The position numbers and the translations under genes are program-made. From assembly GCA_019637795.1 (NCBI GenBank), contig JAHBUY010000001.1:455001-519000 (forward strand): a stretch of DNA of 64,000 bases, written 5' to 3'. A model generated the notes under the pieces. The model was not told where the DNA came from. It saw only the letters and a list, made by a program, of their open reading frames with translations, and did no database searches. The stretch comes from a bacterium (GTDB taxonomy: Bacteria > Desulfobacterota > Binatia > HRBIN30 > CADEER01). Positions 22,557 to 30,941 of the stretch are shown piece after piece. Numbering within the stretch: the stretch's first letter is position 1; each line of letters opens with the position of its first letter.

Positions 22557-24539
22557 TCAGGGCGTGACGATCGGGAAGTCCGGGTCCGGGCGGTCGAAGA
22601 GGCGGAGGAAGTCGACCAGCGCGAGGCGGCTGCCCTCGACCTGGAGCTCGTCCGAGAAGACGAGATCGCGCAGCCCGGCCTGGCCGGTGGCGAGGCGGAC
22701 CAAGAGCGGCCGCGTCAGCCGGACCGTCACGTCGGCGTCGGGATCGGGAGCGGCGCGCCGGTGGTGCAGGACGCTGTTTTCGAGCGTCAGCACGTAGCTC
22801 TCGTCGAGGTCGGTGAAGATGTAGTTGACGACGGCTCTCTTGCCGTCCGCCTTCGGCCCGTCGAGGCGCGCCGCCATGGCGGTCAGGAACTGCTCCGCCG
22901 GCACGTTCTGCAGCAGCTCGGCGGCGGCGCGGCGGGTGAGCGCGTTCTCGGCGACGCCGTGGCGCAGCTCCTGGGCGCCGGTGAGATACGAATCGCGCCA
23001 CGGGCCCGATTCCTGCTGATAGCCGAGCTGATCGTAGGTGCGGGCGAGCAGCGCGCGCGCCGCCGCGTCGTCCGGGTCGGCGAAGACGAGGTGGTCGAGC
23101 AGCATCGCCGCCCAGCGATACTCGCCGCGATCGAACGCCGCCTGCGCCTTGTCGCGCACCGCCGCGGCGCCGCCCATCGCCTCGACGTAGCGCGTCCCCG
23201 CCTCCACCGGCGGCAGCGGGTCGAGGTGCGCCGGATTGCCGTCGTACCAGCCGAAGTAGTTCTGGTAGACCGCCTTGGCGTTGTGGCGCACGGTGCCGTA
23301 GTAGCCGCGCACCGCGAAGACGTGGCGCAGCGACGGCGGCAGCTCGAGCTGCTCGGCGATCTCCTGCGGCGTGGCGCCGCCGTTGGCGAGGCGCAGCGTC
23401 TGGTCGTGCAGGTAGAGGTACGCGTCGCGCTGCTGCGCCAGGTAGGTGCGGACGCGCGCCCGCTCCCACACCGGCCAGTGGTGGCTGGCGAACGCCACCT
23501 CGGCATCGGGAAACGTCGCCAGCGCCTCGTCGATGTAGCCGCTCCACTTCAGGGCGTCGCGCACCTTGGCGCCGCGCAGCGTGTAGAGGTTGTGCAGCGT
23601 GTGGGAGACGATCTCGGCGCCGCAGTAGGCCTTCTGCGCCGGCAGGTAGAAGGCCATCTCCGCCGGCGCCTCGGAGTCGGGCACGTACTGGAAGACGAAC
23701 GCCACGCCGTCGATGGTCATCGCCTGCGGCGTGTGGTCGACGAGCTCGGTCGGCACGGCGAAGCTCAGCGAGCCGCTCGCCGGCTGCTTGCCGAGCCCGG
23801 TGTCGATGTGACCGCGCTCGCCGCGCGCCAGATTGAGGCCGTACATGTATTGGGCCCGCCGTCCCATGGCGATGCCGGCGAGGATGTTCTCGCTCGTCGC
23901 CTCCTCGACGAAGCCCCTGGGGGCGATGATCCGCACCTGGGCGCGGGCCGCCGGATCCTCGGGCAGGACGGCGCGCACGCCGGCGAAGTGGTCGATGTGG
24001 CTGTGGGTGAAGAGCACCGCCACCACCGGGGCGCGGTCGAGATGGTCGCGCGCCAGCGCCAGCGCCGCGGCCGCGGTCTCGACGCTGGTCAGCGGGTCGA
24101 CGACGATCCAGCCGGTCGCGCCGCGGATCAGCGTCATGTTGGACAGGTCGTAGCCGCGCACCTGATAGACGCCGTCGGCGACCTGGAACAGGCCGTGGAT
24201 GTCGTTGAGCCGCGCCTGGCGCCACAGGCTGGGGTTGGCGCTCGCCGGCGCGGCGCCGTCCTCGAAGCGGTAGGCGGTGGTGTCCCAGACGACCGAGCCA
24301 TCGGCGCGGGTGATGGTCACATCGCCGTCGCCGGCGATCAGGCCGCGGCGCGCGTCGGCGAAGTCCTGTGCATCCGCCAGCGGCAGGGCATCGGCGACCG
24401 CGGCGTTGCGGGCGGTGGTGACGCCGCTGGGGGCCGTGTGGCCGCGTTCGTCGGCATCGGCAGCGTGCTCCACCGCCGGCGGTCGGTGACACGCGGCGAG
24501 GACGAGCACGGTCGCGAGCAGGGGCCGAACGGAGCGCAT
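22557..24539 (-). CDS. alkylsulfatase-like metallo-beta-lactamase-fold hydrolase (SdsA1/BDS1 family)
   Basis: A 660-residue lipoprotein candidate: the leader ends LVLAAC with the lipobox Cys near residue 17. The zinc motif THSHIDH is at residues 178-184. It continues with the family features 'TSENILAGIAMGRRAQYMYG', EMAFYLPAQKAYCGAEIVSHTL and ASHHWPVW. An alkylsulfatase dimerisation region (GYYGTVRHNAKAVYQNYFGW) and a C-terminal SCP2-like sterol-carrier domain end the protein. The length matches SdsA1 and BDS1, which hydrolyse alkyl sulfate esters such as SDS. The reaction on a natural substrate is inferred from family only. The gene stands alone between a radical SAM gene and a kinase. Confidence 0.9.
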   Translation of the reverse strand: MRSVRPLLATVLVLAACHRPPAVEHAADADERGHTAPSGVTTARNAAVADALPLADAQDFADARRGLIAGDGDVTITRADGSVVWDTTAYRFEDGAAPASANPSLWRQARLNDIHGLFQVADGVYQVRGYDLSNMTLIRGATGWIVVDPLTSVETAAAALALARDHLDRAPVVAVLFTHSHIDHFAGVRAVLPEDPAARAQVRIIAPRGFVEEATSENILAGIAMGRRAQYMYGLNLARGERGHIDTGLGKQPASGSLSFAVPTELVDHTPQAMTIDGVAFVFQYVPDSEAPAEMAFYLPAQKAYCGAEIVSHTLHNLYTLRGAKVRDALKWSGYIDEALATFPDAEVAFASHHWPVWERARVRTYLAQQRDAYLYLHDQTLRLANGGATPQEIAEQLELPPSLRHVFAVRGYYGTVRHNAKAVYQNYFGWYDGNPAHLDPLPPVEAGTRYVEAMGGAAAVRDKAQAAFDRGEYRWAAMLLDHLVFADPDDAAARALLARTYDQLGYQQESGPWRDSYLTGAQELRHGVAENALTRRAAAELLQNVPAEQFLTAMAARLDGPKADGKRAVVNYIFTDLDESYVLTLENSVLHHRRAAPDPDADVTVRLTRPLLVRLATGQAGLRDLVFSDELQVEGSRLALVDFLRLFDRPDPDFPIVTP

Positions 24540-24595
24540 TCGGCGCTTCTACCACGCGGCCGGTGGAGCCGCCCAGCAACCGCCGGCGCGGCAGC

Positions 24596-26611
24596 TCAGT
24601 CGACCGGCAGCGTGAAGGCGAACGTCGCACCGTCGCCCGCCAGCGGCTCGACCCACAGCCGGCCGCCGTGCGCCTCGACGATCGAGCGGCTGATCGACAG
24701 GCCCATCCCGAGCCCGTTCGACTTGGTGGTGAAGAAGGGCTCGAACAGGCGCTCGCGCGCCGCCGCGGGCACCCCGCCGCCCTGATCGTGCACCGTCACC
24801 TCGACGGCGCGGCCGGCGGCGCGCGTCGCGACGCGGAGGGCGCCGCGCGCGCCGGCGTTGGTCATGACCTCGAGCCCGTTGCGCAGCAGGTTGACGATGA
24901 CCTGCTCGACCTGGACCGGGTCGACGCGCGCCGCCGGCAGGTCCGGCGCCAGGTCCAGAGCGAGCGAGATCGCGGCACGCCGCGCCTCGGCCTCCACCAA
25001 CCCCACCGCCGACCCGACCAACTCGTTGACGTCGACGGACCGCCGCGGCGACGCGTCCTTGCGCATGAAGACGCGCAGCCGCTGCAGGACGACGCCGGCG
25101 CGCAGCGCCTGGGTGGCGATGTGGGCCGCGGCCTCGACCAGGGCGGCGCGGTCGCTGACGCCGTTGCGCAGCCGCTCGGCGAGGCCGCTGGCGTAGTTGG
25201 CGATCGCGCCCAACGGCTGGTTGATCTCGTGCGCCAGCTCGGCGGCGAGACAGTTGACGGTCTCCAGGCGCAGGATGTGCGCCAGCTCGGCCTGGTGGCG
25301 GGCCGCTTGTTCCTGGATCCGGCGGCGCTCGGTGACGTCGAGGTAGGTGCCGGTCACGCGCAGGGCCCGGCCGTCCGGCGCCCGTTCGACGACCTTGCCG
25401 CGCGTCCGCAACCAGCGATACTCGCCCGACTTCGCGCGCAACCGGTGCTCGACCTCGTAGTGCGGGCTCGTCCCTTCGATGACGTGCGCCGTCCAGGCCT
25501 GCTGCACCATGGCCTGGTCGTCGGGGTGGGTGATCGTCACCCAGAAGTCCGATGGCCGTTCGATCTCGCGCGCGACGTAGCCGAGGATCTCGGCCCAGTG
25601 CGTGTCGCCGACCACCCGCCCGGTGCGGCCGTCCCAATCCCACATCCCGAGCTCGGTGGCCCGCAACGCCAGGTCCAGGCGCTCCTCGGCCTGCCGACGC
25701 TGGGCGACCTCGTTGCGCAGGAGCACGTTCGCCGCGGCCAGGCCGGCGGTGCGCTGCTGCACGCGCTGCTCGAGGGAGTCGCGGGCCTGCTCCAGTGCCC
25801 GCTCGGCGCGCTTCTGATCGTCGATGTCGACGGCGAACACGATGACACCGACGATCTCGCCGCGCTCGTTGCGGTCGGGAATCTTGTCGGTGCGGATCCA
25901 GCGCTTGTCGCCGCGCGCGGTCTGGATCTGCTCGACGATGCCGAGCTTGGGGACCCCGGACTCGATCACCTCGAGGTCGTCGCGGTGGTAGCTCTCGGCC
26001 TCGTCGGGAAAGAGCTCCCACGAGGAACGGCCTTCCATGTCCGCCGGCGTCAGGCCGGCCGCCGCGGCCGCCGCGGCGTTGGCGCGCAGGATGTTGTTGT
26101 GGCGGTCCTTGTACCAGACCATCGCCGGCATGCCGTCGAGGATGACGCGCAGCTCCTCGCGCTGCCGCGCCTCCTCGGCGCGGGCGCGATGGCGGTCGGT
26201 GACGTCGTTGGTGCAGCCGATGGTGCCGATCACCTGCCCGCCGGCGTCGCGGCGCAGCGAGATGCGCAGGTCGACGAAGATCTCGCTGCCGTCCTTGCGC
26301 CGGCTGCGCCACTCGCGCTCCGCGACGCCGTGGTCGCGGAGCTCCGCGACCACCCACTGCATGGCCGCGTCGCGGTCCTCCGGAAAGTAGAGGCGCCCGA
26401 CGGGCTGCCCGATCATCTCCGACGCGCGGTAGCCGTAGATGCGTTCGGCGGACGCGTTCCAGGCGTTCACGACGCCTTCCCGATCGGTCGCCACCACCCC
26501 GTCATGGATCTGATCGAGGAGATCGGCCGAGACGGCGGGCGGCGGCAGCGGCGCGTCGTCCGGGTCCGAGGGCCGTGAGACGCCGGCCACCCTGCGCGCA
26601 CCTGATGCCAT
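24596..26611 (-). CDS. multi-PAS sensor histidine kinase
   Basis: A 671-residue soluble kinase without transmembrane segments. Three PAS/PAC units occupy about residues 27-150 (DGVVATDREGVVNAWNASAE), 150-275 and 295-420. A HisKA domain with the H-box ELAHEINQPLGAI follows near residue 450, then HATPase_c with N-box VEQVIVNLLRNGLEVM, G1 DQGGGV, F-box FEPFFTTK and G2 SNGLGMGLSI. The H-box type resembles cytosolic FixL-like kinases. No haem-binding signature is evident and no response regulator gene is adjacent, so it is an orphan. The C-terminal 'LWVEPLAGDGATFAFTLP' completes the domain. Confidence 0.92.
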   Translation of the reverse strand: MASGARRVAGVSRPSDPDDAPLPPPAVSADLLDQIHDGVVATDREGVVNAWNASAERIYGYRASEMIGQPVGRLYFPEDRDAAMQWVVAELRDHGVAEREWRSRRKDGSEIFVDLRISLRRDAGGQVIGTIGCTNDVTDRHRARAEEARQREELRVILDGMPAMVWYKDRHNNILRANAAAAAAAGLTPADMEGRSSWELFPDEAESYHRDDLEVIESGVPKLGIVEQIQTARGDKRWIRTDKIPDRNERGEIVGVIVFAVDIDDQKRAERALEQARDSLEQRVQQRTAGLAAANVLLRNEVAQRRQAEERLDLALRATELGMWDWDGRTGRVVGDTHWAEILGYVAREIERPSDFWVTITHPDDQAMVQQAWTAHVIEGTSPHYEVEHRLRAKSGEYRWLRTRGKVVERAPDGRALRVTGTYLDVTERRRIQEQAARHQAELAHILRLETVNCLAAELAHEINQPLGAIANYASGLAERLRNGVSDRAALVEAAAHIATQALRAGVVLQRLRVFMRKDASPRRSVDVNELVGSAVGLVEAEARRAAISLALDLAPDLPAARVDPVQVEQVIVNLLRNGLEVMTNAGARGALRVATRAAGRAVEVTVHDQGGGVPAAARERLFEPFFTTKSNGLGMGLSISRSIVEAHGGRLWVEPLAGDGATFAFTLPVD

Positions 26612-26778
26612 CTGATGATTGGCGCTCTAGCACTCCGGGTGCGGGGTGCCCAGCGCCGAGGGGGACCCCGCCGCCGGGCCCCCCGATCGCCCCACCCCCG
26701 TTGCCGGCGCGGCGGCTTGACGCTACCCCCGCCCGCACCGATTATGCGGCCTTTGCCGTGCCGGGGGGACGCACTGGG

Positions 26779-27993
26779 ATGAAGCGCTGGGGAGTCTGGG
26801 TCGCTGGAATCGCGGTGGCGCTGTGCGCCGCCGCCGCCTCGGCCGAGCCGTATTTCGCCGTCCGCGAGGGCCAGAAGTGCAGCGCCTGCCACGTCAACAT
26901 GACCGGCGGCGGCATGCGCACCAGCTTCGTCTCGGCGCACGCCAAGGAGATCCTGCGCTATCCCAACTGGTTCGCGCCGCTGACCAAGCCGACGGACCCG
27001 TTCACCGGCGACATCAACCAGTACGTCGGCATCGGCGCCGACCTGCGCGTCGACATGACCGCCACCATGCAGGACAAGCCGAACGCCAACGGGACGGTGC
27101 CGAACAATGTCGCCTTCCGCGGCCGCCTCGAGGAATTCGACGTCAACGTCAACCAGGCGACCGGCTACCTCAACGTCAACCTGATCCCCGACCTGCTGAA
27201 TTTCTATCTCGACCAGCGCTTCGCGCCGAGCCTCGACACGCGCGAGGTGTGGGCGATGGCGCTGCTGCCGTACGACGCCTACATCAAGGCCGGCAAGATG
27301 TTCCTGCCCTACGGCCTGCAGTTGCAGGACGACACCGCGTTCATCCGCGGCGGCCGCAACGGCTCGGCGACCACCGGCTTCAGCTTCAACGTCAGCCAGC
27401 CGGCCTTCGAGATCGGCTGGGAGCCGGGCCCGATCTCGTTCGCCGCCAGCGCCTCGCAGGGCATCGTCGACGACCGCGACGTCCAGGGGACCGGCACCAC
27501 CTACGCGCTGTTCGACGGCGTGCCGGTGATCAGCAACTTCCTGATCGGCCAGTCCTGGACGTACGCCGGCACCTCCAGCGGATCCAATGCGTGGGTCGGC
27601 GGCTTCACCGGCTTCAACCTCGGTCCCTTCTTCTACGAGGACATCAATCTCGGCACCTTCACCTATCTGGGCGAGGTGGACTGGGGCTTCTTCAACTTCG
27701 TCGACCCGAACACCAATCAGCGCGTCAAGCCGGGCGCCTTCATCACCTACAGCGAGGCCAACTACCTGTTCTTCAACTGGCTGAACTTCAAGGTGGCGTT
27801 CGACTACGCCGACTACGACGGCAGCCTGCCGCGCCAGGGCAGCGACGCCGAGAACCGCGTCAGCGTCGGCTTCGAGCCCTTCCTTGCCCGCTTCCTGCAG
27901 ACCCGCTTCTTCTACCGCTGCAGCAACGGCATCGAGACCAACGCCACCCACAACCAGGATCTGTGGATCTTCGAGCTGCACGCCTTCTTCTGA
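26779..27993 (+). CDS. outer-membrane beta-barrel protein with an N-terminal CXXCH haem motif
   Basis: A 404-residue exported protein. A signal peptide ends near ASAEP. A single c-type haem motif CSACH is at residues 34-38 with nearby Met and His ligands (NMTGGGMRTSF; SAHAKEIL). The rest is a series of amphipathic strands rich in aromatic residues ending in the terminal aromatic signature 'FELHAFF', typical of Gram-negative outer-membrane barrels. A covalent haem joined to a porin-like barrel suggests electron or redox-linked transport across the outer membrane, but this is inferred. It is the first gene of a redox-rich block. Confidence 0.82.
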   Translation: MKRWGVWVAGIAVALCAAAASAEPYFAVREGQKCSACHVNMTGGGMRTSFVSAHAKEILRYPNWFAPLTKPTDPFTGDINQYVGIGADLRVDMTATMQDKPNANGTVPNNVAFRGRLEEFDVNVNQATGYLNVNLIPDLLNFYLDQRFAPSLDTREVWAMALLPYDAYIKAGKMFLPYGLQLQDDTAFIRGGRNGSATTGFSFNVSQPAFEIGWEPGPISFAASASQGIVDDRDVQGTGTTYALFDGVPVISNFLIGQSWTYAGTSSGSNAWVGGFTGFNLGPFFYEDINLGTFTYLGEVDWGFFNFVDPNTNQRVKPGAFITYSEANYLFFNWLNFKVAFDYADYDGSLPRQGSDAENRVSVGFEPFLARFLQTRFFYRCSNGIETNATHNQDLWIFELHAFF

Positions 27994-28023
27994 CCGGCGG
28001 CGCCGCGTCCGCGGCGCCGCCCG

Positions 28024-28971
28024 TCACTCGCTGTTCGGCGCGCCGGCGTCGATCCAGCCGACGAGGAGCGCGATCTGCTCGGCGGTGAGCGGGGCGCCGG
28101 TGAGCGGCATCCTGCTGCCCTCGCCCGGGGCCGGCTCGGTCACCTTGATGATGAGGAAGCTGTCGGCGGGCGCGTTGGGCTGGACGCGCAGCAGGCCCTT
28201 GCCGCGGGCGACCGCGTTGTCGGGCTGGACGCCGACCAGGTTGACGTAGGACTGCCCGTCGGAGAGGTCGAGGTTGGCCGAGGCGGTGGCGGCGTCGTGG
28301 CAGAAGGCGGTGGCGCAGCGGGGATTGAAGATCGTCGTCTGGATGCGCACCAGCCAGGGCAGCGGCGTCTCGGTCGGCGAGGCCGTCGGCGTCTCGGTGA
28401 CGGTCGCGGTCGGCGGCGCGGTGCCGGTGATGGTCTGGGTCGGCGTCGCGGTGTCGACCGGCGTCGGCGTCACCGTCGGCGTCTCGGTCACCGTCGGCGG
28501 CACGGTGGCGCTGGGCGACGCCGTCGGCGTGGCGCTGGGCCCGGCGGTCCCCGGCGGCGGCGCGCCGTCGGCGATCCAGGCGCGGATCATGTTGATGTCC
28601 GAGGCGGGGAGCGGGCTCATCCCCTGCGGCATGCGGGTCCCCTCGCCCAGCCCTGGCCCGGTGAGCTTGCTGAGCAGGAAGCTGGCGTTGGGATCGAACG
28701 GCGTCACCCGCAGCAGCCCGCGGGCGGCGGCCACGGGATTGGTCGGGGTCACCCCGACCAGATTGCCGTACGACACGCCGGCGCTGAGGTTCAGGTTGCC
28801 CGCCTGGTTGATGCCGTTGTGACAGCCGGCGGACAGGCAGTGCGGGTTGAAGATCTGCTGCTGGATGACGTCGTAGGCGCTGTTCGCCCCACTCGGCGGC
28901 GGGCCGTCGCCGGCGCACCCGTAGAGAAGCAGCGCCGCCGGCAGCGCCGCGAGAACCGCCCAGCGGCGCAC
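28024..28971 (-). CDS. lipoprotein with two CX4CH Cys/His modules
   Basis: A 315-residue protein with a lipobox (ALLLYGCAG). It contains two copies of one module: 'VIQQQIFNPHCLSAGCH' near residue 35 and IQTTIFNPRCATAFCHD near residue 220. Each is followed by 'LDLSxGxSYxNLVGVxP', 'GLLRVxP..PxxSFLxxKxxxPxxGEGxRMP' and a 'W-IADGAP' end. They are joined by a Thr/Pro linker. The CX4CH spacing resembles haem motifs but is not canonical CXXCH, so haem attachment is uncertain. Similar modules occur in planctomycete- and myxobacterial-type cytochrome-like surface proteins. It is convergent with the barrel gene. Confidence 0.78.
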   Translation of the reverse strand: MRRWAVLAALPAALLLYGCAGDGPPPSGANSAYDVIQQQIFNPHCLSAGCHNGINQAGNLNLSAGVSYGNLVGVTPTNPVAAARGLLRVTPFDPNASFLLSKLTGPGLGEGTRMPQGMSPLPASDINMIRAWIADGAPPPGTAGPSATPTASPSATVPPTVTETPTVTPTPVDTATPTQTITGTAPPTATVTETPTASPTETPLPWLVRIQTTIFNPRCATAFCHDAATASANLDLSDGQSYVNLVGVQPDNAVARGKGLLRVQPNAPADSFLIIKVTEPAPGEGSRMPLTGAPLTAEQIALLVGWIDAGAPNSE

Positions 28972-28975
28972 GCGA

Positions 28976-29374
28976 TCACTCGGCCTTGGTCTCGGCGACC
29001 AGGACGGATTGCACGCCGCCCTTGACGAACTTCTTGCCGCTGACGGTGGCGCGCTCGCCCGCCAGTTCCTTGACCTTGTCGTACGGGCCGGGATCGTCGT
29101 GATCCTCGAGCAGCAGGTAGACGTCGCCGGCGTCGGTGAGCACGCCCAGCGGCATGCCCTTCTTGGCGCACAGCTCGGCGCACTGCTTGTGCCGCTTCCC
29201 CTTGCTGCCCTTCGACAGATAGCAGGCGAGGTCGACCACCTCGCCGCTGACCGTGATCGCGTCCTGCGCCCCCGCCCGCGGCGCCGCCACCGCCGGCGCC
29301 AGGCCGACCAGACTGGCCAGCGCCAGCCACCGCGTCACCTCGAAGCACACGTGCCGGAGCTCTCGAAGCTTCAT
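28976..29374 (-). CDS. small exported protein of unknown function
   Basis: A 132-residue protein. The ATG at 29374 begins a signal peptide (RWLALASLVGLAPAVAAPRA). The mature part has the motif 'VDLACYLSKGSKGKRHKQCAELCAKKGMPLGVL', with three Cys, and an OB-fold-like beta pattern ending GVQSVLVAETKAE. I do not recognise an enzymatic family; the conserved Cys could bind metal. The next gene downstream, the CX4CH lipoprotein, starts five bases after its stop, so they are probably one operon. The IS element lies 50 bases upstream. Confidence 0.7.
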   Translation of the reverse strand: MKLRELRHVCFEVTRWLALASLVGLAPAVAAPRAGAQDAITVSGEVVDLACYLSKGSKGKRHKQCAELCAKKGMPLGVLTDAGDVYLLLEDHDDPGPYDKVKELAGERATVSGKKFVKGGVQSVLVAETKAE

Positions 29375-29409
29375 CGCGCCACTATCGGACAGCCGCAGGG
29401 GTTGAGTCA

Positions 29410-29426
29410 ATTTGGGGGAGAAGAGG
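29410..29426 (+). repeat. 17-bp direct repeat, left flank of IS
   Basis: ATTTGGGGGAGAAGAGG occurs here and again at 30847-30863 on the other side of the element. It is a likely target-site duplication. Confidence 0.7.
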
Positions 29427-30846
29427 TGTCGCTGCTCAGTGATTCTGTCCGCCCTCAACTGCTCAGTGATTCCGTCCCCCCGGGGTTCATCGTGGTGGTG
29501 ACGGGATCATGTCGGTGGGGGAAACGGAAGGAGCCCGCAGGGCGACTGGAGTTTTCCCCACCGAGGCGGCGCTCGGCGGCCGCCGCCGCCGGCGCTTGAG
29601 CGTGCGGAGGGCGCCGGGCGAGGTGGCGGCGGCCGTGGCGATCACCGTGTCGCCGCCGTAGACGCGCCAGCTGCCGTCGAGGAGCTGGCGCACCTCGACG
29701 CGCGTCCCCGCATAGCTGCGCTTGCGCGGGCCGGGCGGGATGTCGAGGACCAGGCCGCCGATCCGCACGGTGTTGTCGTTCAGCACGGTCGCCTCGTACT
29801 GGAAGCTGCAGATCCGGCTCAGATCGGTCCCCCGTCGCACCGGCCGCCACGCCGGGGTGGCCTCGGCCGGGGGAATGGCAAACCGCTGGTTGTGCTCCGC
29901 CCGAAAGGCCTCCAGCACGGCATTGGCCTCCTCCACGGTCGTGGCCCCCACCAACCGGAGCTCGGAGACCAACCGATCCTGCAGCGTGCCCCACAGCCGC
30001 TCCACTCGGCCCTTCGCCTGCGGCGACAGCGCGTAGATCACCTCAATCTCCAAGGCCGCGAGCGCCCGGCCCACCTGCGTCGGGTCTTGGACCCCGCGTA
30101 ACTCCTCTTCCAGCGTCCAGTGCGCGTCGTTGCGCTTCAGGCTCCCGTGCCGATCCATGTAGGCGCTGTACGGAAGTCCTTTCGCCTCCGCGATCGCTCG
30201 CAGCACCCGCAGGTACCCTGCCGCGCACTCCTGCTCCACGAACGACGCCCCAGGCAGCAGCTCGCCGGTCGCGTCATCGATCGCTCCCATCAGGCACAGC
30301 ATCGGCCCGCGCCCCTCGAGCCACTCGTGTCGGCTGCCGTCCCAGAGGATCATCAACCCCGCCTGCGGTTTGCGGTCTCTGCGCCGGCGGTGTTTCGGGG
30401 CGCGCCGCCGGCGCGGCGGCCCGATGCCCGCCGCGCGCAGCAGCCGCTGCACGCTGGCCCGAGAGACCTTGACCCCTTCCACGTCCCCCAGCTTCTCGGT
30501 GAAGTGCTGGTCGTTGAACCCGTCGTACTTCTTGCGCCGCAGCTCCAGGATCTGCTCCCGCACCGCTTCCCCCAAGCGGTGCTTCGGCGCCCGCCCCGTG
30601 TTCCCGTGCTGCACTCCTTTCGCCCCACGCCGCCCCACCGCCCGCCGCAGCCGTCGCACCTGCCGCTTCGACAGTCCCAGCACCTCCGCCGCTTCTCCCA
30701 CCGTCAGCGCCCCTCGCTCGATCCGCTCCACGGCGTCCAGCCGCTTCCATTGCCGCTTGCTCATCCTCTCCATCCCTCCTTCTTTGCCGCGGAGGGGCGG
30801 ACATTTTCACTGAGCAGTTAGGCGGACAAAATCACTGAGCTTCAAC
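29427..30846 (-). mobile_element. insertion sequence, ISNCY/IS1202-type, about 1420 bp
   Basis: The element has imperfect terminal inverted repeats built on GCTCAGTGATTNTGTCCGCC followed by AACTGCTCAGTGA. Each end contains this CTCAGTGA unit twice (left 29431-29477, right 30797-30841), with one transposase gene between them. The flanks carry a 17-bp direct repeat. Long target duplications of this size are reported for some members of the IS1202 family, formerly grouped in ISNCY; that link is from memory of the family. The element sits between envelope redox genes and may separate a former operon. Confidence 0.82.
29487..30773 (-). CDS. ISNCY/IS1202-type DDE transposase
   Basis: A 428-residue transposase. 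The N-terminal helix-turn-helix region (ALTVGEAAEVLGLSKRQVRR) binds the ends. The rve-type DDE catalytic core has first Asp in LMILWDGSRHEWL, second in YSAYMDRHGS and Glu in KGRVERLWGTLQDRL. A C-terminal DNA-binding tail has PSPP-like low complexity. The ATG at 30773 (MERMSKRQWKRL) is preceded by GGAGGGATGG. The frame is full length with all three acidic residues, so the element may be active. Confidence 0.9.
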   Translation of the reverse strand: MERMSKRQWKRLDAVERIERGALTVGEAAEVLGLSKRQVRRLRRAVGRRGAKGVQHGNTGRAPKHRLGEAVREQILELRRKKYDGFNDQHFTEKLGDVEGVKVSRASVQRLLRAAGIGPPRRRRAPKHRRRRDRKPQAGLMILWDGSRHEWLEGRGPMLCLMGAIDDATGELLPGASFVEQECAAGYLRVLRAIAEAKGLPYSAYMDRHGSLKRNDAHWTLEEELRGVQDPTQVGRALAALEIEVIYALSPQAKGRVERLWGTLQDRLVSELRLVGATTVEEANAVLEAFRAEHNQRFAIPPAEATPAWRPVRRGTDLSRICSFQYEATVLNDNTVRIGGLVLDIPPGPRKRSYAGTRVEVRQLLDGSWRVYGGDTVIATAAATSPGALRTLKRRRRRPPSAASVGKTPVALRAPSVSPTDMIPSPPR

Positions 30847-30863
30847 ATTTGGGGGAGAAGAGG
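30847..30863 (+). repeat. 17-bp direct repeat, right flank of IS
   Basis: This is the second copy of ATTTGGGGGAGAAGAGG (first at 29410-29426), directly outside the right inverted repeat. Confidence 0.7.
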
Positions 30864-30941
30864 CGGCGAGGAGGCGCGCGAGAGCCCGTGGAAGAACGCC
30901 TCCCTCGCCTGCCCCTGGCCCCGACGCCGCGCGGCCGCGCG

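Noticed and set aside
20227-22797. Long plus-strand frame over the PLD-like and radical SAM genes
   Set aside because: It is Arg/Gly/Ala-rich with no recognisable domain, opposite genes that have clear motifs.
26612-26778. Possible riboswitch or ncRNA upstream of the haem-barrel gene
   Set aside because: It is only a GC-rich leader with runs of C and G; no conserved motif or stable alternative stem could be recognised by eye.
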